A stretch of DNA of 64,000 bases from assembly GCF_019431355.1 (NCBI RefSeq), contig NZ_CP080269.1, positions 5,637,001 to 5,701,000 of the forward strand. The letters run 5' to 3'. Positions 35,662 through 43,516 of the stretch are shown here, one piece after another (positions within the stretch are counted from its first letter, which is position 1; every line of letters begins with the position of its first letter). The position numbers and the translations under genes were made by a program. Below the pieces are notes generated by a model, which searched no databases, was not told the DNA's origin, and saw only the letters and a program-made list of their open reading frames with translations. This DNA comes from Paenibacillus sp. R14(2021) (GTDB lineage Bacteria; Bacillota; Bacilli; Paenibacillales; Paenibacillaceae).

Positions 35662-35707
35662 TATAAAAAAGCGTACAGATCGGGTAGTTAGGCCGTCCTG
35701 TACGCTT
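35662..35707 (-). terminator. Minus-oriented terminator with no assigned gene
   Basis: AAGCGTACAG (35669-35678) pairs with CTGTACGCTT (35698-35707). The T-run is on the minus strand (six T beyond the stem). I find no convincing minus-strand gene upstream of it, and the open frame that crosses it reads straight through. Confidence 0.6.
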
Positions 35708-35955
35708 GTTCCGTGCCGACGCGAGAACCATCTCGCGGCCCAAATTGGCCATGAGCAGCAGCACGTTATTTAAATAGCGTTCGGCGCTTATTTTCGCGGT
35801 ATAATCGAGGTTGTAAGCAAACACTGCCGGTTATAAATCGCAGCCTGACGATACGAGTACAACGCCAAGGACATATTTTCTGCTTTCGGCGGTGAGCCGG
35901 GTAGCTTTCATCCGCGGCAGTAAGATGCCAGCAAGGATAAACGGGGGATAAAGGA
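35708..35955. other. Intergenic region before the DUF92 gene
   Basis: These 248 nt hold no convincing gene on either strand. The only frames are short or run through the hairpin at 35662-35707. No clear -35/-10 pair or known riboswitch was recognised. GGGGGATAAAGGA just before 35956 is the ribosome site of the next gene. Confidence 0.5.
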
Positions 35956-36786
35956 ATGGAATTATGGCTTCGCGCAGCTGCAGGTCTGCTGGGAAGCGGG
36001 CTCATTGCAGGTGCAGCCTACCGGGTACGCTCGCTCTCGCGATCGGGAGCTTGGGCTGCCGTGATTATGGGGACAGGCTTCGTGCTGCTTGGCGGTTCGT
36101 TCTGGTTCGGATCGCTGCTTGCTTTCTTCATCTCTTCTTCGATGTGGTCCAAATGGAAACGGCGGCACGCGCGCAAGGAAACCGCCGAGGCGAACTACGC
36201 CAAGAGCGGGCGGCGCGATGCCGTACAAGTATGGGCAAACGGCGGCCTGGGCCTGCTGCTGTGTGCGGGGCACGCGCTGCAACCGGATTCCGCCGCCTGG
36301 GCCTACGCCTTCATTGGCGTAATGGCGTCGGTGAACGCGGATACGTGGGCGACGGAGATCGGCGCCCTCAGCCGCCGTCTGCCGCGCTCGCTGCTCACCG
36401 GCCGCCGCGTCGCTGCCGGCACGAGCGGCGGCATCACGCCGCTCGGCAGCGCCGCCGCGCTGGCCGGGGCCGCATTCATCGGCGCAGCGGCTGCGCTGCT
36501 GCTCGGCGCGCCGCTAGCGCCGGCGGGCGTCTCGCCAGGCGCGCTGCTTGCCGCCGCCGCGATTGCCGGCACGGCCGGTGCCTTCGCGGATTCGCTGCTC
36601 GGCGCGACCGTGCAGGCGATGTACCGCTGCCGCAGCTGCGGCAGCGAAACGGAGCGCGCCGAGCACTGCGGCGCTGCTGCCGAGCGGATCCGCGGCTTCG
36701 CCGTCATGACGAATGACGCGGTTAATTTCGCGTCCTCGGCTATCGCCGGCTTGCTGGCGTGGGCCATCGGCTGTGCCTTCAGCTGA
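35956..36786 (+). CDS. DUF92-family integral membrane protein
   Basis: A 276-residue membrane protein with about six hydrophobic segments. The DUF92 hallmarks are visible: a Ser-Lys-rich loop after the second helix, VNADTWATEIGALS near 120, GTSGGITPLGS near 155, GAFADSLLGATVQA near 210 and MTNDAVNF near 255. An RCRSCGSETERAEHCG insert adds several Cys residues. Relatives include plant phytyl-phosphate kinase VTE6, so a prenyl- or lipid-phosphate function is conceivable but untested. The second half of the gene is much more GC-rich than its neighbours, with long Ala runs. Confidence 0.85.
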   Translation: MELWLRAAAGLLGSGLIAGAAYRVRSLSRSGAWAAVIMGTGFVLLGGSFWFGSLLAFFISSSMWSKWKRRHARKETAEANYAKSGRRDAVQVWANGGLGLLLCAGHALQPDSAAWAYAFIGVMASVNADTWATEIGALSRRLPRSLLTGRRVAAGTSGGITPLGSAAALAGAAFIGAAAALLLGAPLAPAGVSPGALLAAAAIAGTAGAFADSLLGATVQAMYRCRSCGSETERAEHCGAAAERIRGFAVMTNDAVNFASSAIAGLLAWAIGCAFS

Positions 36787-36961
36787 AGGCGCTTGGCGCG
36801 GATTTTCAGGCGCTCGAACGGCTGCGCCGCACTTTCCCAGGGCCGCTTATCCAGCGCCGGCGGGCAGCTCTTCGTGGCAGGCTGCAGCCAGCCCGCTGCG
36901 CGTAAAACCAAGATGGTCGCAATATTACAAGTTGGGCAAGGAAATAACCATTCCGTGCAGG

Positions 36962-36990
36962 TTGACAGGCATAGAATCGCCTAGTATCCT
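36962..36990 (+). promoter_or_regulatory. Sigma-A promoter of the ABC exporter operon
   Basis: TTGACA (36962-36967), 17 nt, TATCCT (36985-36990). A cre-like TGAAAGCGAATTCA (37030-37043, one mismatch to the CcpA consensus) follows in the leader, but catabolite control of this operon is only a guess. The preceding 175 nt are GC-rich and hold no gene I can support. Confidence 0.6.
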
Positions 36991-37069
36991 AACTCTGATA
37001 GAAATAATTTACAAATCGTCGTGTATTAATGAAAGCGAATTCATAGAATCGGAAGGAGAATGACCGATT

Positions 37070-37792
37070 GTGACGAATCAGCCGGCACAATCGCCGTTCG
37101 CGAGCAGACAGCTTCTGCTTCGGGCTGCGAATGTCAAGAAGGTGTTCGGACGCGGCGACACTGCTGTAACCGCTGTCAAGAATATTAATCTCAGCATCTA
37201 TCAGGGCTCAATGATCGCACTCAAGGGACGTTCCGGCTCGGGGAAGACGACGCTGCTGAACCTGCTGGCAGCACTAGATCAGCCGACGGAGGGCGAGGTA
37301 CTATTCAACGGACAAGTCATTTCCAAATTACCGGAGAAGCAGCGAAGCACTTGGCGGAGAACGCATCTGGGGCTTGTCTTCCAGGCGTTCGGCCTGATTC
37401 CGTTAATGTCCGCCTACGAGAACGTGGAGTTCGGCCTTCGCATTGCGGGCAGCGACCCTGCCCTGCATAAGGAGCGCGCGGAGCTTGCCCTGGATTGGGT
37501 CGGCATGAAGAGCCGGATGAAGCATCGGCCGCCGGAGCTGTCCGGCGGGGAGCAGCAGCGCGTCGCCATTGCAAGGGCAATCGCGCACAGGCCGATGCTG
37601 CTGCTGGCGGATGAGCCGACAGCCGAGCTGGACAGCCGGATGGGACTGCAGGTGATCAAGGTATTCCGCGATCTTGTCGAGAACCTGGGGATGACGATCG
37701 TGATGACAACGCATGACCCTGGCATTATGGAAATCGTCGATCACGTTATTGCATTGGAGGATGGAGAAATTGTCGCAGAGCCAAACGCGTAA
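37070..37792 (+). CDS. ABC transporter ATP-binding protein (LolD/MacB type)
   Basis: A 240-residue ATPase. Walker A is GRSGSGKTTLLNLL, the Q-loop lies in LGLVFQAFGLIPLMSAYENV, the signature is [15 protein letters not shown], Walker B is [12 protein letters not shown] and the H-loop is MTTHDPG. This is the class that powers MacB/LolCDE-type permeases rather than importers. The start is GTG at 37070 with GGAAGGAG 11 nt upstream. Its end overlaps the adaptor gene by 23 nt. It is first in a four-gene unit and is the first of two different ATPases in it. Confidence 0.93.
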   Translation: MTNQPAQSPFASRQLLLRAANVKKVFGRGDTAVTAVKNINLSIYQGSMIALKGRSGSGKTTLLNLLAALDQPTEGEVLFNGQVISKLPEKQRSTWRRTHLGLVFQAFGLIPLMSAYENVEFGLRIAGSDPALHKERAELALDWVGMKSRMKHRPPELSGGEQQRVAIARAIAHRPMLLLADEPTAELDSRMGLQVIKVFRDLVENLGMTIVMTTHDPGIMEIVDHVIALEDGEIVAEPNA

Positions 37793-38816
37793 CCGCCGTC
37801 GTAAGTTGTATGTGAAAGAAGCGGCTGCCGCGCTGCTTGCCGTGTCGCTGCTCTCGGGCTGTTCGCTGGTGCCGACGAAAGGAACAACGATTCAGCCGCC
37901 GCTAATTAAACCGGCCGCCGAGAAGGTGGACGCGGTTGACGTGAAGAAGGGGAACATCGAACGGTATTTTTCCGGCACGGCCGTTGTCGCCTCCAGCCAC
38001 AACGTACCGTTATTTTATAAAGAAAGCGGCAGGCTGAAGGAATTGTTCGTCACGCAGGGCGAGAAGGTGAAAGCCGGACAGCTGATCGCGGAGCTGGACC
38101 GCGGCGATTTGGATCTACGGGTACAGTTGGAGAAGCTTGCCATGGAGCGCGTCCAAATCGAATATAACCGAGCTAAGAAGGAAGGCGTAACCGGAACCGA
38201 TCTCAGGATGAAAGAGATTGATCTGGAGCGAGAGCAGCTTGTTCTGGAATCGATGCTCCAGCAGCTGGCGACCGCCAAGCTTACCGCCGCAATGAGCGGC
38301 GTAATCTCGTATTCGGACACGAAATCGCCGGGGGACGGCGTGAACGGCTATACCCCGCTGGTGGTGATTTCCGACCCTACGCAGACGCGCTTGGTCTATA
38401 CGGCCGATGATCCGAAGCAAATCTCCGCAATCGAGCGGGAAATGGCTGTTGAAGTAAGCATTAACGGAAAGAAATTAGCGGGCAAGGTGCTTCAGGCGCC
38501 GCTTGACGCACCCTTAACGGGCAATAAGGATATTGATGAGCGGAATATGAAGCTGCTGTACATCGGACTTTCGGATCCTGCCGCCAAGCTTCCGCTCGGT
38601 GCATCCGCGGATATCCGAATAGGGCTGGAGAAGAAGGAGAACGTCATCGTTATCCCGAGAAGCGGCCTGCGAACGTATTTGGGCCGGACCTATGTGCAAA
38701 TTGTCGACGGCGACCGCCGCAAGGAAGTTGACGTAGAGCCGGGCGTTATGACCCAGACCGAGGTAGAGATCGTGAAGGGATTGGAAGCAGGCATGAAGGT
38801 TGTATTGAATAACTAA
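37770..38816 (+). CDS. HlyD/RND-type efflux adaptor lipoprotein
   Basis: A 348-residue membrane-fusion-type adaptor. The signal peptide KLYVKEAAAALLAVSLLSGC ends in a lipobox LSGC, so it should be anchored outside the membrane. The lipoyl/barrel-sandwich part (KESGRLKELFVTQGEKVKAG, then MSGVISYSDTKSPGDGV) is interrupted by a short helical hairpin rich in Glu and Arg, followed by beta-barrel and membrane-proximal domains (VIPRSGLRTYLGRTYVQIVD in part). I favour TTG at 37770 (GGAGG 9 nt upstream). The in-frame ATG at 37761 directly touches that ribosome site. Confidence 0.87.
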   Translation: MSQSQTRNRRRKLYVKEAAAALLAVSLLSGCSLVPTKGTTIQPPLIKPAAEKVDAVDVKKGNIERYFSGTAVVASSHNVPLFYKESGRLKELFVTQGEKVKAGQLIAELDRGDLDLRVQLEKLAMERVQIEYNRAKKEGVTGTDLRMKEIDLEREQLVLESMLQQLATAKLTAAMSGVISYSDTKSPGDGVNGYTPLVVISDPTQTRLVYTADDPKQISAIEREMAVEVSINGKKLAGKVLQAPLDAPLTGNKDIDERNMKLLYIGLSDPAAKLPLGASADIRIGLEKKENVIVIPRSGLRTYLGRTYVQIVDGDRRKEVDVEPGVMTQTEVEIVKGLEAGMKVVLNN

Positions 38817-38848
38817 TCCCGGCGGTTCAGGAGAGAAGAGGTGAAACA

Positions 38849-41728
38849 ATGGCATTATGGACGATGATTTTTCGGAAAATGGCGAAGAATCGTTGGCTTC
38901 AGCTCAACCTTTGGTTTGGTCTTACGTTATGCGTTGCACTTTTCAGCTCCATGCCGCTTTACTCGCATGCGATTCTGCAGCGCACATTGTTTAAGGAGCT
39001 TCAACAGCTTCAGAAGGATCAGGGTATATATCCCGGCACGCTCCGAGCATCGACATCCGTCTCCGGCGGGCGTACGTTCGAAGCGATGCATTCGCAGATT
39101 GTGAAGGCCGACCGGTATATGGCGGCGGCGCCTGGGCGGCTCGGGCTTGACGCACAGTCCTATATTATATCGCGAGGCACGCAGTCGTTCCGGATTTTGC
39201 CTGCCGACGCATCCACGGAAGAGAAGCGGAGTATGAACGTGACAGGCACGTTCCGCACGGTCTCCGAGCTGGAGAAGCGGGTGAAGGTCATCGACGGACG
39301 TCTGCCGGATCCGAACCGCAGCGACGGCGTTTATGAAGCGCTCGTCACTCAGAAGTTCATCATCGACCTGAAGCGGGATATCGGTCATGAGTTTATCTAC
39401 ACCAACAAAGACACAGGCAAACAGCTGCGAATCATACCCGTCGGCATCGTGGAAACCAAGCAGGCGAACGATTATGATCAGTTCTATGTGGAGTCATACA
39501 ATTCGTCCTTCTACATTCCGTTTAAGCAATTCAACCATGATTTCGTGGACAATCCCGGTCCGCTGAAGCTGTCGGTGCTCATCTGGCAGTATTCGCTCAA
39601 CTACGAGCAAATGAACATCGACCGCATCGATAGCTATATGTCGCAATATGCAACGATGAACAATTACTTTAATACGCGCATTGGCATCGGTTCCGTCGAC
39701 ATGCCGGCCAAAACGCCGATTGCCACGTACACGGAGAAGAAAGAGAAGCTGAACCTCATGCTCTGGTCGCTGTATTCGCCCGTCATGTTCATGCTTGCAT
39801 TCTACCTATACATGGCAGCCAATCTCATTATTGAGCGGCAGAAAACGGAAATTTCCGTCCTTCGCAGCCGCGGGGCCAGCAGGCTCCAGGTTATGTCTGT
39901 TTTCTTCATAGAGAGCGTGCTGCTCGGCCTTCTGGCACTGGCGGCAGGCCCATTCGTCGGCGTGTATTTCACCAAAATGCTAGGCGCGTCGAGCGGCTTC
40001 CTGGAATTCGTCCAGCGTGCATCCCTGGATGTCGTCCTGAACAGCACCTCGTACAAAATCGCGGGTGCGGCTGTCGCGGGATCCATCATTCTCATTCTCG
40101 TACCTGCCTTCCTGGCGACGAGGATTACGATTGTCGGGCATAAGCAGGCCATGGCGCGCCTGACCAAAATGTCGTTCTGGCATAAAACAGGCATCGACAT
40201 CCTGCTGCTTGGCGGCGCGATCTATCTGCTTTACCTGTTTAATGGGCAGCAATCGAATTTGAAGGATTTGGCGCTGGATCCCAATTCGATTCATGTGAAT
40301 CCGCTAATGTTCTTCATGCCCGCGATCTTCTCGCTGGGTGCAGGTCTGTTCCTGCTTCGCATCTATCCGTGGTTCATCAAGCTCGTGTTCTGGATCGGCA
40401 GGAGATGGTGGACGCCTGCGCTTTACTCTACGCTGCTGCAGATCAGCCGCTCGTCGTCGCAATATTTGACGATTAAAGTGTTTCTCATTATGACGGTCGC
40501 AACGGGGCTGTTCAGCGCGAACGCAGCCCGTACGATCAACGGGAACATGGAAGACCGTATTCAATATTCGACCGGCTCGGACATTCAGCTAGCCGTCCAC
40601 TGGGACAATGACAAGCCGCCGCCCTCGCCCTCGATGCCGCAGGGCGCTCCTGATGGAGGCGACGCTGATACCGCTGTGATGAAGCCTAAGGTAGTCACGT
40701 ATACGGAGCCGTCGTTCATGACGATGACCCAGCTTGCGGGCGTGGATACGGCTGCACGCGTGTTCCGCAAGGAGAACGCAAGCTTCGCGGCGGGCGGGCA
40801 AAACGGAGCCGTAACACTTTACGGCATCGATACGTTCGATTTCGGCAAAGTGGCTTGGATTCGCGGCAGCTTGCTGCAGTATCCGCTTAACAGCTATTTG
40901 AACCTGCTGGCCTCCAATCCAAAGGCCGTTCTTGTCTCGAGATCGATGGCCAAGAAATACGGCGTCAAGACAGGCGATACGATTTCGGCCAAATGGGAAG
41001 GGCTGGACAGTGCGAACTTCATCGTGTACGGCATTGTGGATTATTGGCCGGGCTGGAGTCCGCTGCCAGAGTCCGGCGATGCGGATAATCCGGAGGTACA
41101 GCTGCCGAATTTGATTGTTGGGCATCTCTCTTACATTCAGAATCATCTGGCGCTTGAGCCGTACGATGTATGGATCAAGCTGAAGGCGGGTGCAACCAGC
41201 AAAGTCATCTACGAGGATCTGATCAAGAAAGAGATTCCGATTGAGAAGCTCGTGGATGCCGGACAGCTGCTGATCCGCTCCAAGAATGATCCGTTCCGCC
41301 TTGCCATCAACGGGGTTATGACGCTTGGGTTTGTCATCTCCATGCTGATCAGCTTCTTCGGTTTTCTGCTGTTCTGGGTGCTCACCTTGTCTGGGAGGAC
41401 CTTGCAGTTCGGCATTCTGCGGGCGATGGGCATATCGTTCCGGCAAATTATCGGAATGCTCCTAAGCGAGCAGCTGTTGACCTCTGCGGCAGCCATTCTG
41501 TTCGGCGTAATTATAGGGAACACGGTGAGCAGCCTGTTCGTGCCGCTCTTCCAGTTATCGTTCAGCGCCAAAGACCAGGTGCCTCCGTTTGAAATCGTCC
41601 GACAGCTGAGCGATTATGTGCAGTTGTACAGCGTCGTCGGGTTCATGCTGGCAATCGGCCTTGCGGTGCTCGGCATTCGGGTTTCGCGCATGAAGATTAC
41701 GCAAGCGCTGAAGCTTGGGGAGGAATAG
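38849..41728 (+). CDS. Large FtsX/MacB-like ABC transporter permease
   Basis: A 959-residue permease. A first TM (about 15-40) is followed by a large extracytoplasmic domain (about 45-300), then three TM segments of an FtsX core (about 305-440, with the coupling region LIIERQKTEISVLRSRGASR). A further pair of TMs and a second large outer domain (about 560-810) lead to a final FtsX-like set of TMs (about 815-950, with LRAMGISFRQIIGMLLSEQL). This is a duplicated FtsX architecture like LolC/LolE fused or Bacillus peptide exporters. The ATG has AGAGGTG about 7 nt upstream. The substrate is unknown. Confidence 0.88.
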   Translation: MALWTMIFRKMAKNRWLQLNLWFGLTLCVALFSSMPLYSHAILQRTLFKELQQLQKDQGIYPGTLRASTSVSGGRTFEAMHSQIVKADRYMAAAPGRLGLDAQSYIISRGTQSFRILPADASTEEKRSMNVTGTFRTVSELEKRVKVIDGRLPDPNRSDGVYEALVTQKFIIDLKRDIGHEFIYTNKDTGKQLRIIPVGIVETKQANDYDQFYVESYNSSFYIPFKQFNHDFVDNPGPLKLSVLIWQYSLNYEQMNIDRIDSYMSQYATMNNYFNTRIGIGSVDMPAKTPIATYTEKKEKLNLMLWSLYSPVMFMLAFYLYMAANLIIERQKTEISVLRSRGASRLQVMSVFFIESVLLGLLALAAGPFVGVYFTKMLGASSGFLEFVQRASLDVVLNSTSYKIAGAAVAGSIILILVPAFLATRITIVGHKQAMARLTKMSFWHKTGIDILLLGGAIYLLYLFNGQQSNLKDLALDPNSIHVNPLMFFMPAIFSLGAGLFLLRIYPWFIKLVFWIGRRWWTPALYSTLLQISRSSSQYLTIKVFLIMTVATGLFSANAARTINGNMEDRIQYSTGSDIQLAVHWDNDKPPPSPSMPQGAPDGGDADTAVMKPKVVTYTEPSFMTMTQLAGVDTAARVFRKENASFAAGGQNGAVTLYGIDTFDFGKVAWIRGSLLQYPLNSYLNLLASNPKAVLVSRSMAKKYGVKTGDTISAKWEGLDSANFIVYGIVDYWPGWSPLPESGDADNPEVQLPNLIVGHLSYIQNHLALEPYDVWIKLKAGATSKVIYEDLIKKEIPIEKLVDAGQLLIRSKNDPFRLAINGVMTLGFVISMLISFFGFLLFWVLTLSGRTLQFGILRAMGISFRQIIGMLLSEQLLTSAAAILFGVIIGNTVSSLFVPLFQLSFSAKDQVPPFEIVRQLSDYVQLYSVVGFMLAIGLAVLGIRVSRMKITQALKLGEE

Positions 41729-41731
41729 ACC

Positions 41732-42613
41732 ATGATACATTGCGACGGACTCGTGAAAATCTACAAGACCGACGATCTGGAGGTCGTTGCGCTGCAGGGG
41801 CTTGATCTGCATGTGGAAGCCGGCGAGCTGATGGCGATTATCGGCAACAGCGGCAGCGGCAAATCGACCCTGCTGAATATGCTGGGCGGTCTTGACCGTC
41901 CCTCCGCAGGCAAGCTGCTCGTAGACGAGAAGGACCTGCTGAAATTCACAGAGCGCGATTTGGTTAAATACAAGCGGGAGACTGTCGGGTTCGTATGGCA
42001 GAACAACGCGCGCAACCTGATTCCCTACTTGACCGCGCTTGAGAACGTGGAGCTGCCTATTCTGCTGAAAGGCCGCGGCAAACGGCTTCGGGCGCTTGAG
42101 CTGCTGGATGCCGTAGGGCTGAGCCACCGGATCAAGAACCGGCTCAGCGAGCTGTCCGGCGGCGAGCAGCAGCGGGTCGCCATCGCGATTGCGCTTGCCA
42201 ACGAGCCGAAGCTGCTGCTTGCGGATGAGCCGACAGGCTCGCTCGATACTCGGATGTCGAATCAAATTCTGGATTTGTTCCGAGAGCTTAACCGAAGTAT
42301 CGGCATTACGATCGTTATCGTTACGCATGACCCGCTGCTTGCGAGGAAGGTGGACCGCGTCGTAGCCATTCGCGACGGCAAGACGTCCTCGGAAATTATC
42401 CGGCGGCAATCGTACGCGGAGGAGCTGGCCGCGCTTGAAAGCGGGGCGGCAATCGCTGCGGAAGAGAGTCATGTGGAGTATGCTGTTATCGATAAGGCGG
42501 GGCGGCTGCAAATTCCGTCCTCCTATCTACAGGCGGATGAGTTCAAGGAAAAGAATAAAGTGCGCGTCGAGAAAGAAGAAGGTCGGATCATTCTGTATCC
42601 GCCCGAGATGTAA
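41732..42613 (+). CDS. ABC transporter ATP-binding protein with AbrB-like C-terminal domain
   Basis: A 293-residue ATPase. Residues 1-235 are a LolD-type domain: Walker [31 protein letters not shown], Walker [13 protein letters not shown] and VTHDPLL. The last 45 or so residues ([18 protein letters not shown], then [14 protein letters not shown]) read like a swapped-hairpin SpoVT/AbrB domain, normally a DNA-binding or dimerisation module. It starts 3 nt after the permease stop. The second ATPase may pair with the first as a heterodimer on the duplicated permease. A terminator follows directly. Confidence 0.88.
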   Translation: MIHCDGLVKIYKTDDLEVVALQGLDLHVEAGELMAIIGNSGSGKSTLLNMLGGLDRPSAGKLLVDEKDLLKFTERDLVKYKRETVGFVWQNNARNLIPYLTALENVELPILLKGRGKRLRALELLDAVGLSHRIKNRLSELSGGEQQRVAIAIALANEPKLLLADEPTGSLDTRMSNQILDLFRELNRSIGITIVIVTHDPLLARKVDRVVAIRDGKTSSEIIRRQSYAEELAALESGAAIAAEESHVEYAVIDKAGRLQIPSSYLQADEFKEKNKVRVEKEEGRIILYPPEM

Positions 42614-42630
42614 GCCGCGTACACCAACAA

Positions 42631-42660
42631 GCAGAAGCCCGCGACATAGCGGGCTTTTTG
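42631..42660 (+). terminator. Intrinsic terminator after the ABC exporter operon
   Basis: AAGCCCGC (42635-42642) pairs with GCGGGCTT (42649-42656) around GACATA, then TTTG. Flanking GCAG/CTGC can extend the stem. Confidence 0.85.
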
Positions 42661-42726
42661 CTGCAGCTGGCCAGCCGGTATGATGACGGCTGGCTTGCTA
42701 TTTATCAACCACTTTTTAAATCTTAG

Positions 42727-42755
42727 TTTACAGGTCGGAATAATGGTTGTATAAT
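42727..42755 (+). promoter_or_regulatory. Sigma-A promoter of the ssu operon
   Basis: TTTACA (42727-42732), exactly 17 nt, then consensus TATAAT (42750-42755). Transcription should start near 42761-42763. Related 13-mers in inverted orientation lie at 42726-42738 (over the -35) and 42791-42803 (11 of 13 match), a possible operator pair. Confidence 0.75.
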
Positions 42756-42761
42756 GGGGCC

Positions 42762-42788
42762 ATGAACATCAAGGCGTTGCCTTGTTAG
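42762..42788 (+). CDS. Possible eight-residue leader peptide MNIKALPC
   Basis: An ATG lies at the predicted transcription start (6-7 nt after the -10), so the message would be leaderless. The frame reads MNIKALPC and ends with TAG, with Cys as the last codon before stop. It overlaps the first leader hairpin and its stop lies in the possible antiterminator arm. Cys at the end of a leader before a sulfur operon suggests regulation by cysteine supply, but an eight-codon frame can easily occur by chance. Confidence 0.3.
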   Translation: MNIKALPC

Positions 42789-42860
42789 GACCGACCAGCA
42801 AACTGGAGGTTCTCCAACCGATACTTCTGCGGAAGATTGGATTAGGAGAGCCTCCTTTTT
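42762..42860 (+). ncRNA. Attenuator-like leader RNA of the ssu operon
   Basis: The leader contains a CAAGGC/GCCTTG hairpin (42770-42784), a CCAG/CTGG hairpin (42795-42806) and a long terminator: GGAGGTTCTCC (42805-42815) pairs with GGAGAGCCTCC (42845-42855) around a 9-bp internal hairpin, followed by TTTTT (42856-42860). An alternative stem using GTTAGGA (42784-42790) and TCCAAC (42813-42818) would disrupt the terminator, so the leader could switch. I do not see an S-box, T-box or other known riboswitch core. The terminator ends 61 nt upstream of ssuE. Confidence 0.6.
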
Positions 42861-42921
42861 GCTGTGCGCTATTTCTAAGGGCTTGAAGCACTTCAAATTG
42901 AATGATAGGGGAATGAGTGTT

Positions 42922-43482
42922 ATGCCAAAAGCGATATTGATTTCCGGGAGCCCCAATCCGCTGTCTCGATTGACCGGCATACTGAACTATGCCGAGAAGA
43001 AGCTGACGGAGCTCGGCTGGGAGACAACCAGCCTGCAGGTGGCGTCGCTGCCCGCGGACGACTTGATCCAGGCCCGTTTCGACAGCCCGGCCATCGTGGA
43101 GGCGAACCGATTGGTTGAAGAAGCAAATGCCGTCATTATCGCAAGTCCTGTCTATAAAGCCGCGTACACAGGCGTTCTCAAAACCTACCTTGACCTGCTG
43201 CCGCAGAAAGGGCTGGCCGGCAAAGTCGTGCTGCCTCTTCTTATCGGTGGAACGCCCTCCCATCTGCTTGCGATCGATTTCGCGCTGAAGCCGCTGTTAT
43301 CAGCCTTGCAAGCGCGCCATGTGGAACAAGGTGCCTACGCCGTCGATTCGCAAATTATCCGGTCGGAGGACGGTCAGTTCGTGCTTGACGAAGCATTGAC
43401 CCAGCGGCTGGATGCATCCATCGCTGCTTTCGCGGAATCGACGAAATTATTTGCGAGGCCGTCTGTCATTTCAAGCTCGTAG
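42922..43482 (+). CDS. ssuE: NADPH-dependent FMN reductase (SsuE type)
   Basis: A 186-residue flavodoxin-fold FMN reductase that supplies reduced FMN to the SsuD monooxygenase. It begins AILISGSPNPLSRLTGIL (phosphate loop) and carries ANAVIIASPVYKAAYTGVLK and LPLLIGGTPSHLLAIDF. I chose ATG at 42922 because AGGGGA lies 9 nt upstream. The ATG at 42913 touches that site. The order ssuE-A-D-C-B matches the E. coli ssu operon. Expression should depend on passing the leader terminator at 42805-42860. Confidence 0.92.
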   Translation: MPKAILISGSPNPLSRLTGILNYAEKKLTELGWETTSLQVASLPADDLIQARFDSPAIVEANRLVEEANAVIIASPVYKAAYTGVLKTYLDLLPQKGLAGKVVLPLLIGGTPSHLLAIDFALKPLLSALQARHVEQGAYAVDSQIIRSEDGQFVLDEALTQRLDASIAAFAESTKLFARPSVISSS

Positions 43483-43516
43483 TGTCGCCATTTCATTGCC
43501 ATCGGAGGTTTCATTC

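Noticed and set aside
35537-35824. 95-codon minus-strand frame across the GDPD end
   Set aside because: It reads through two hairpin terminators and into the GDPD gene, so it is not a credible gene.
36713-37063. 116-codon frame after the DUF92 gene
   Set aside because: It starts inside DUF92 and runs through the exporter promoter. Composition is Pro/Arg/Ser-rich as expected from a GC-rich off-frame.
42762-42860. S-box or T-box riboswitch in the ssu leader
   Set aside because: The conserved cores (for example the T-box GGTGG element or the SAM-I GAGGGACTGGC region) are absent.
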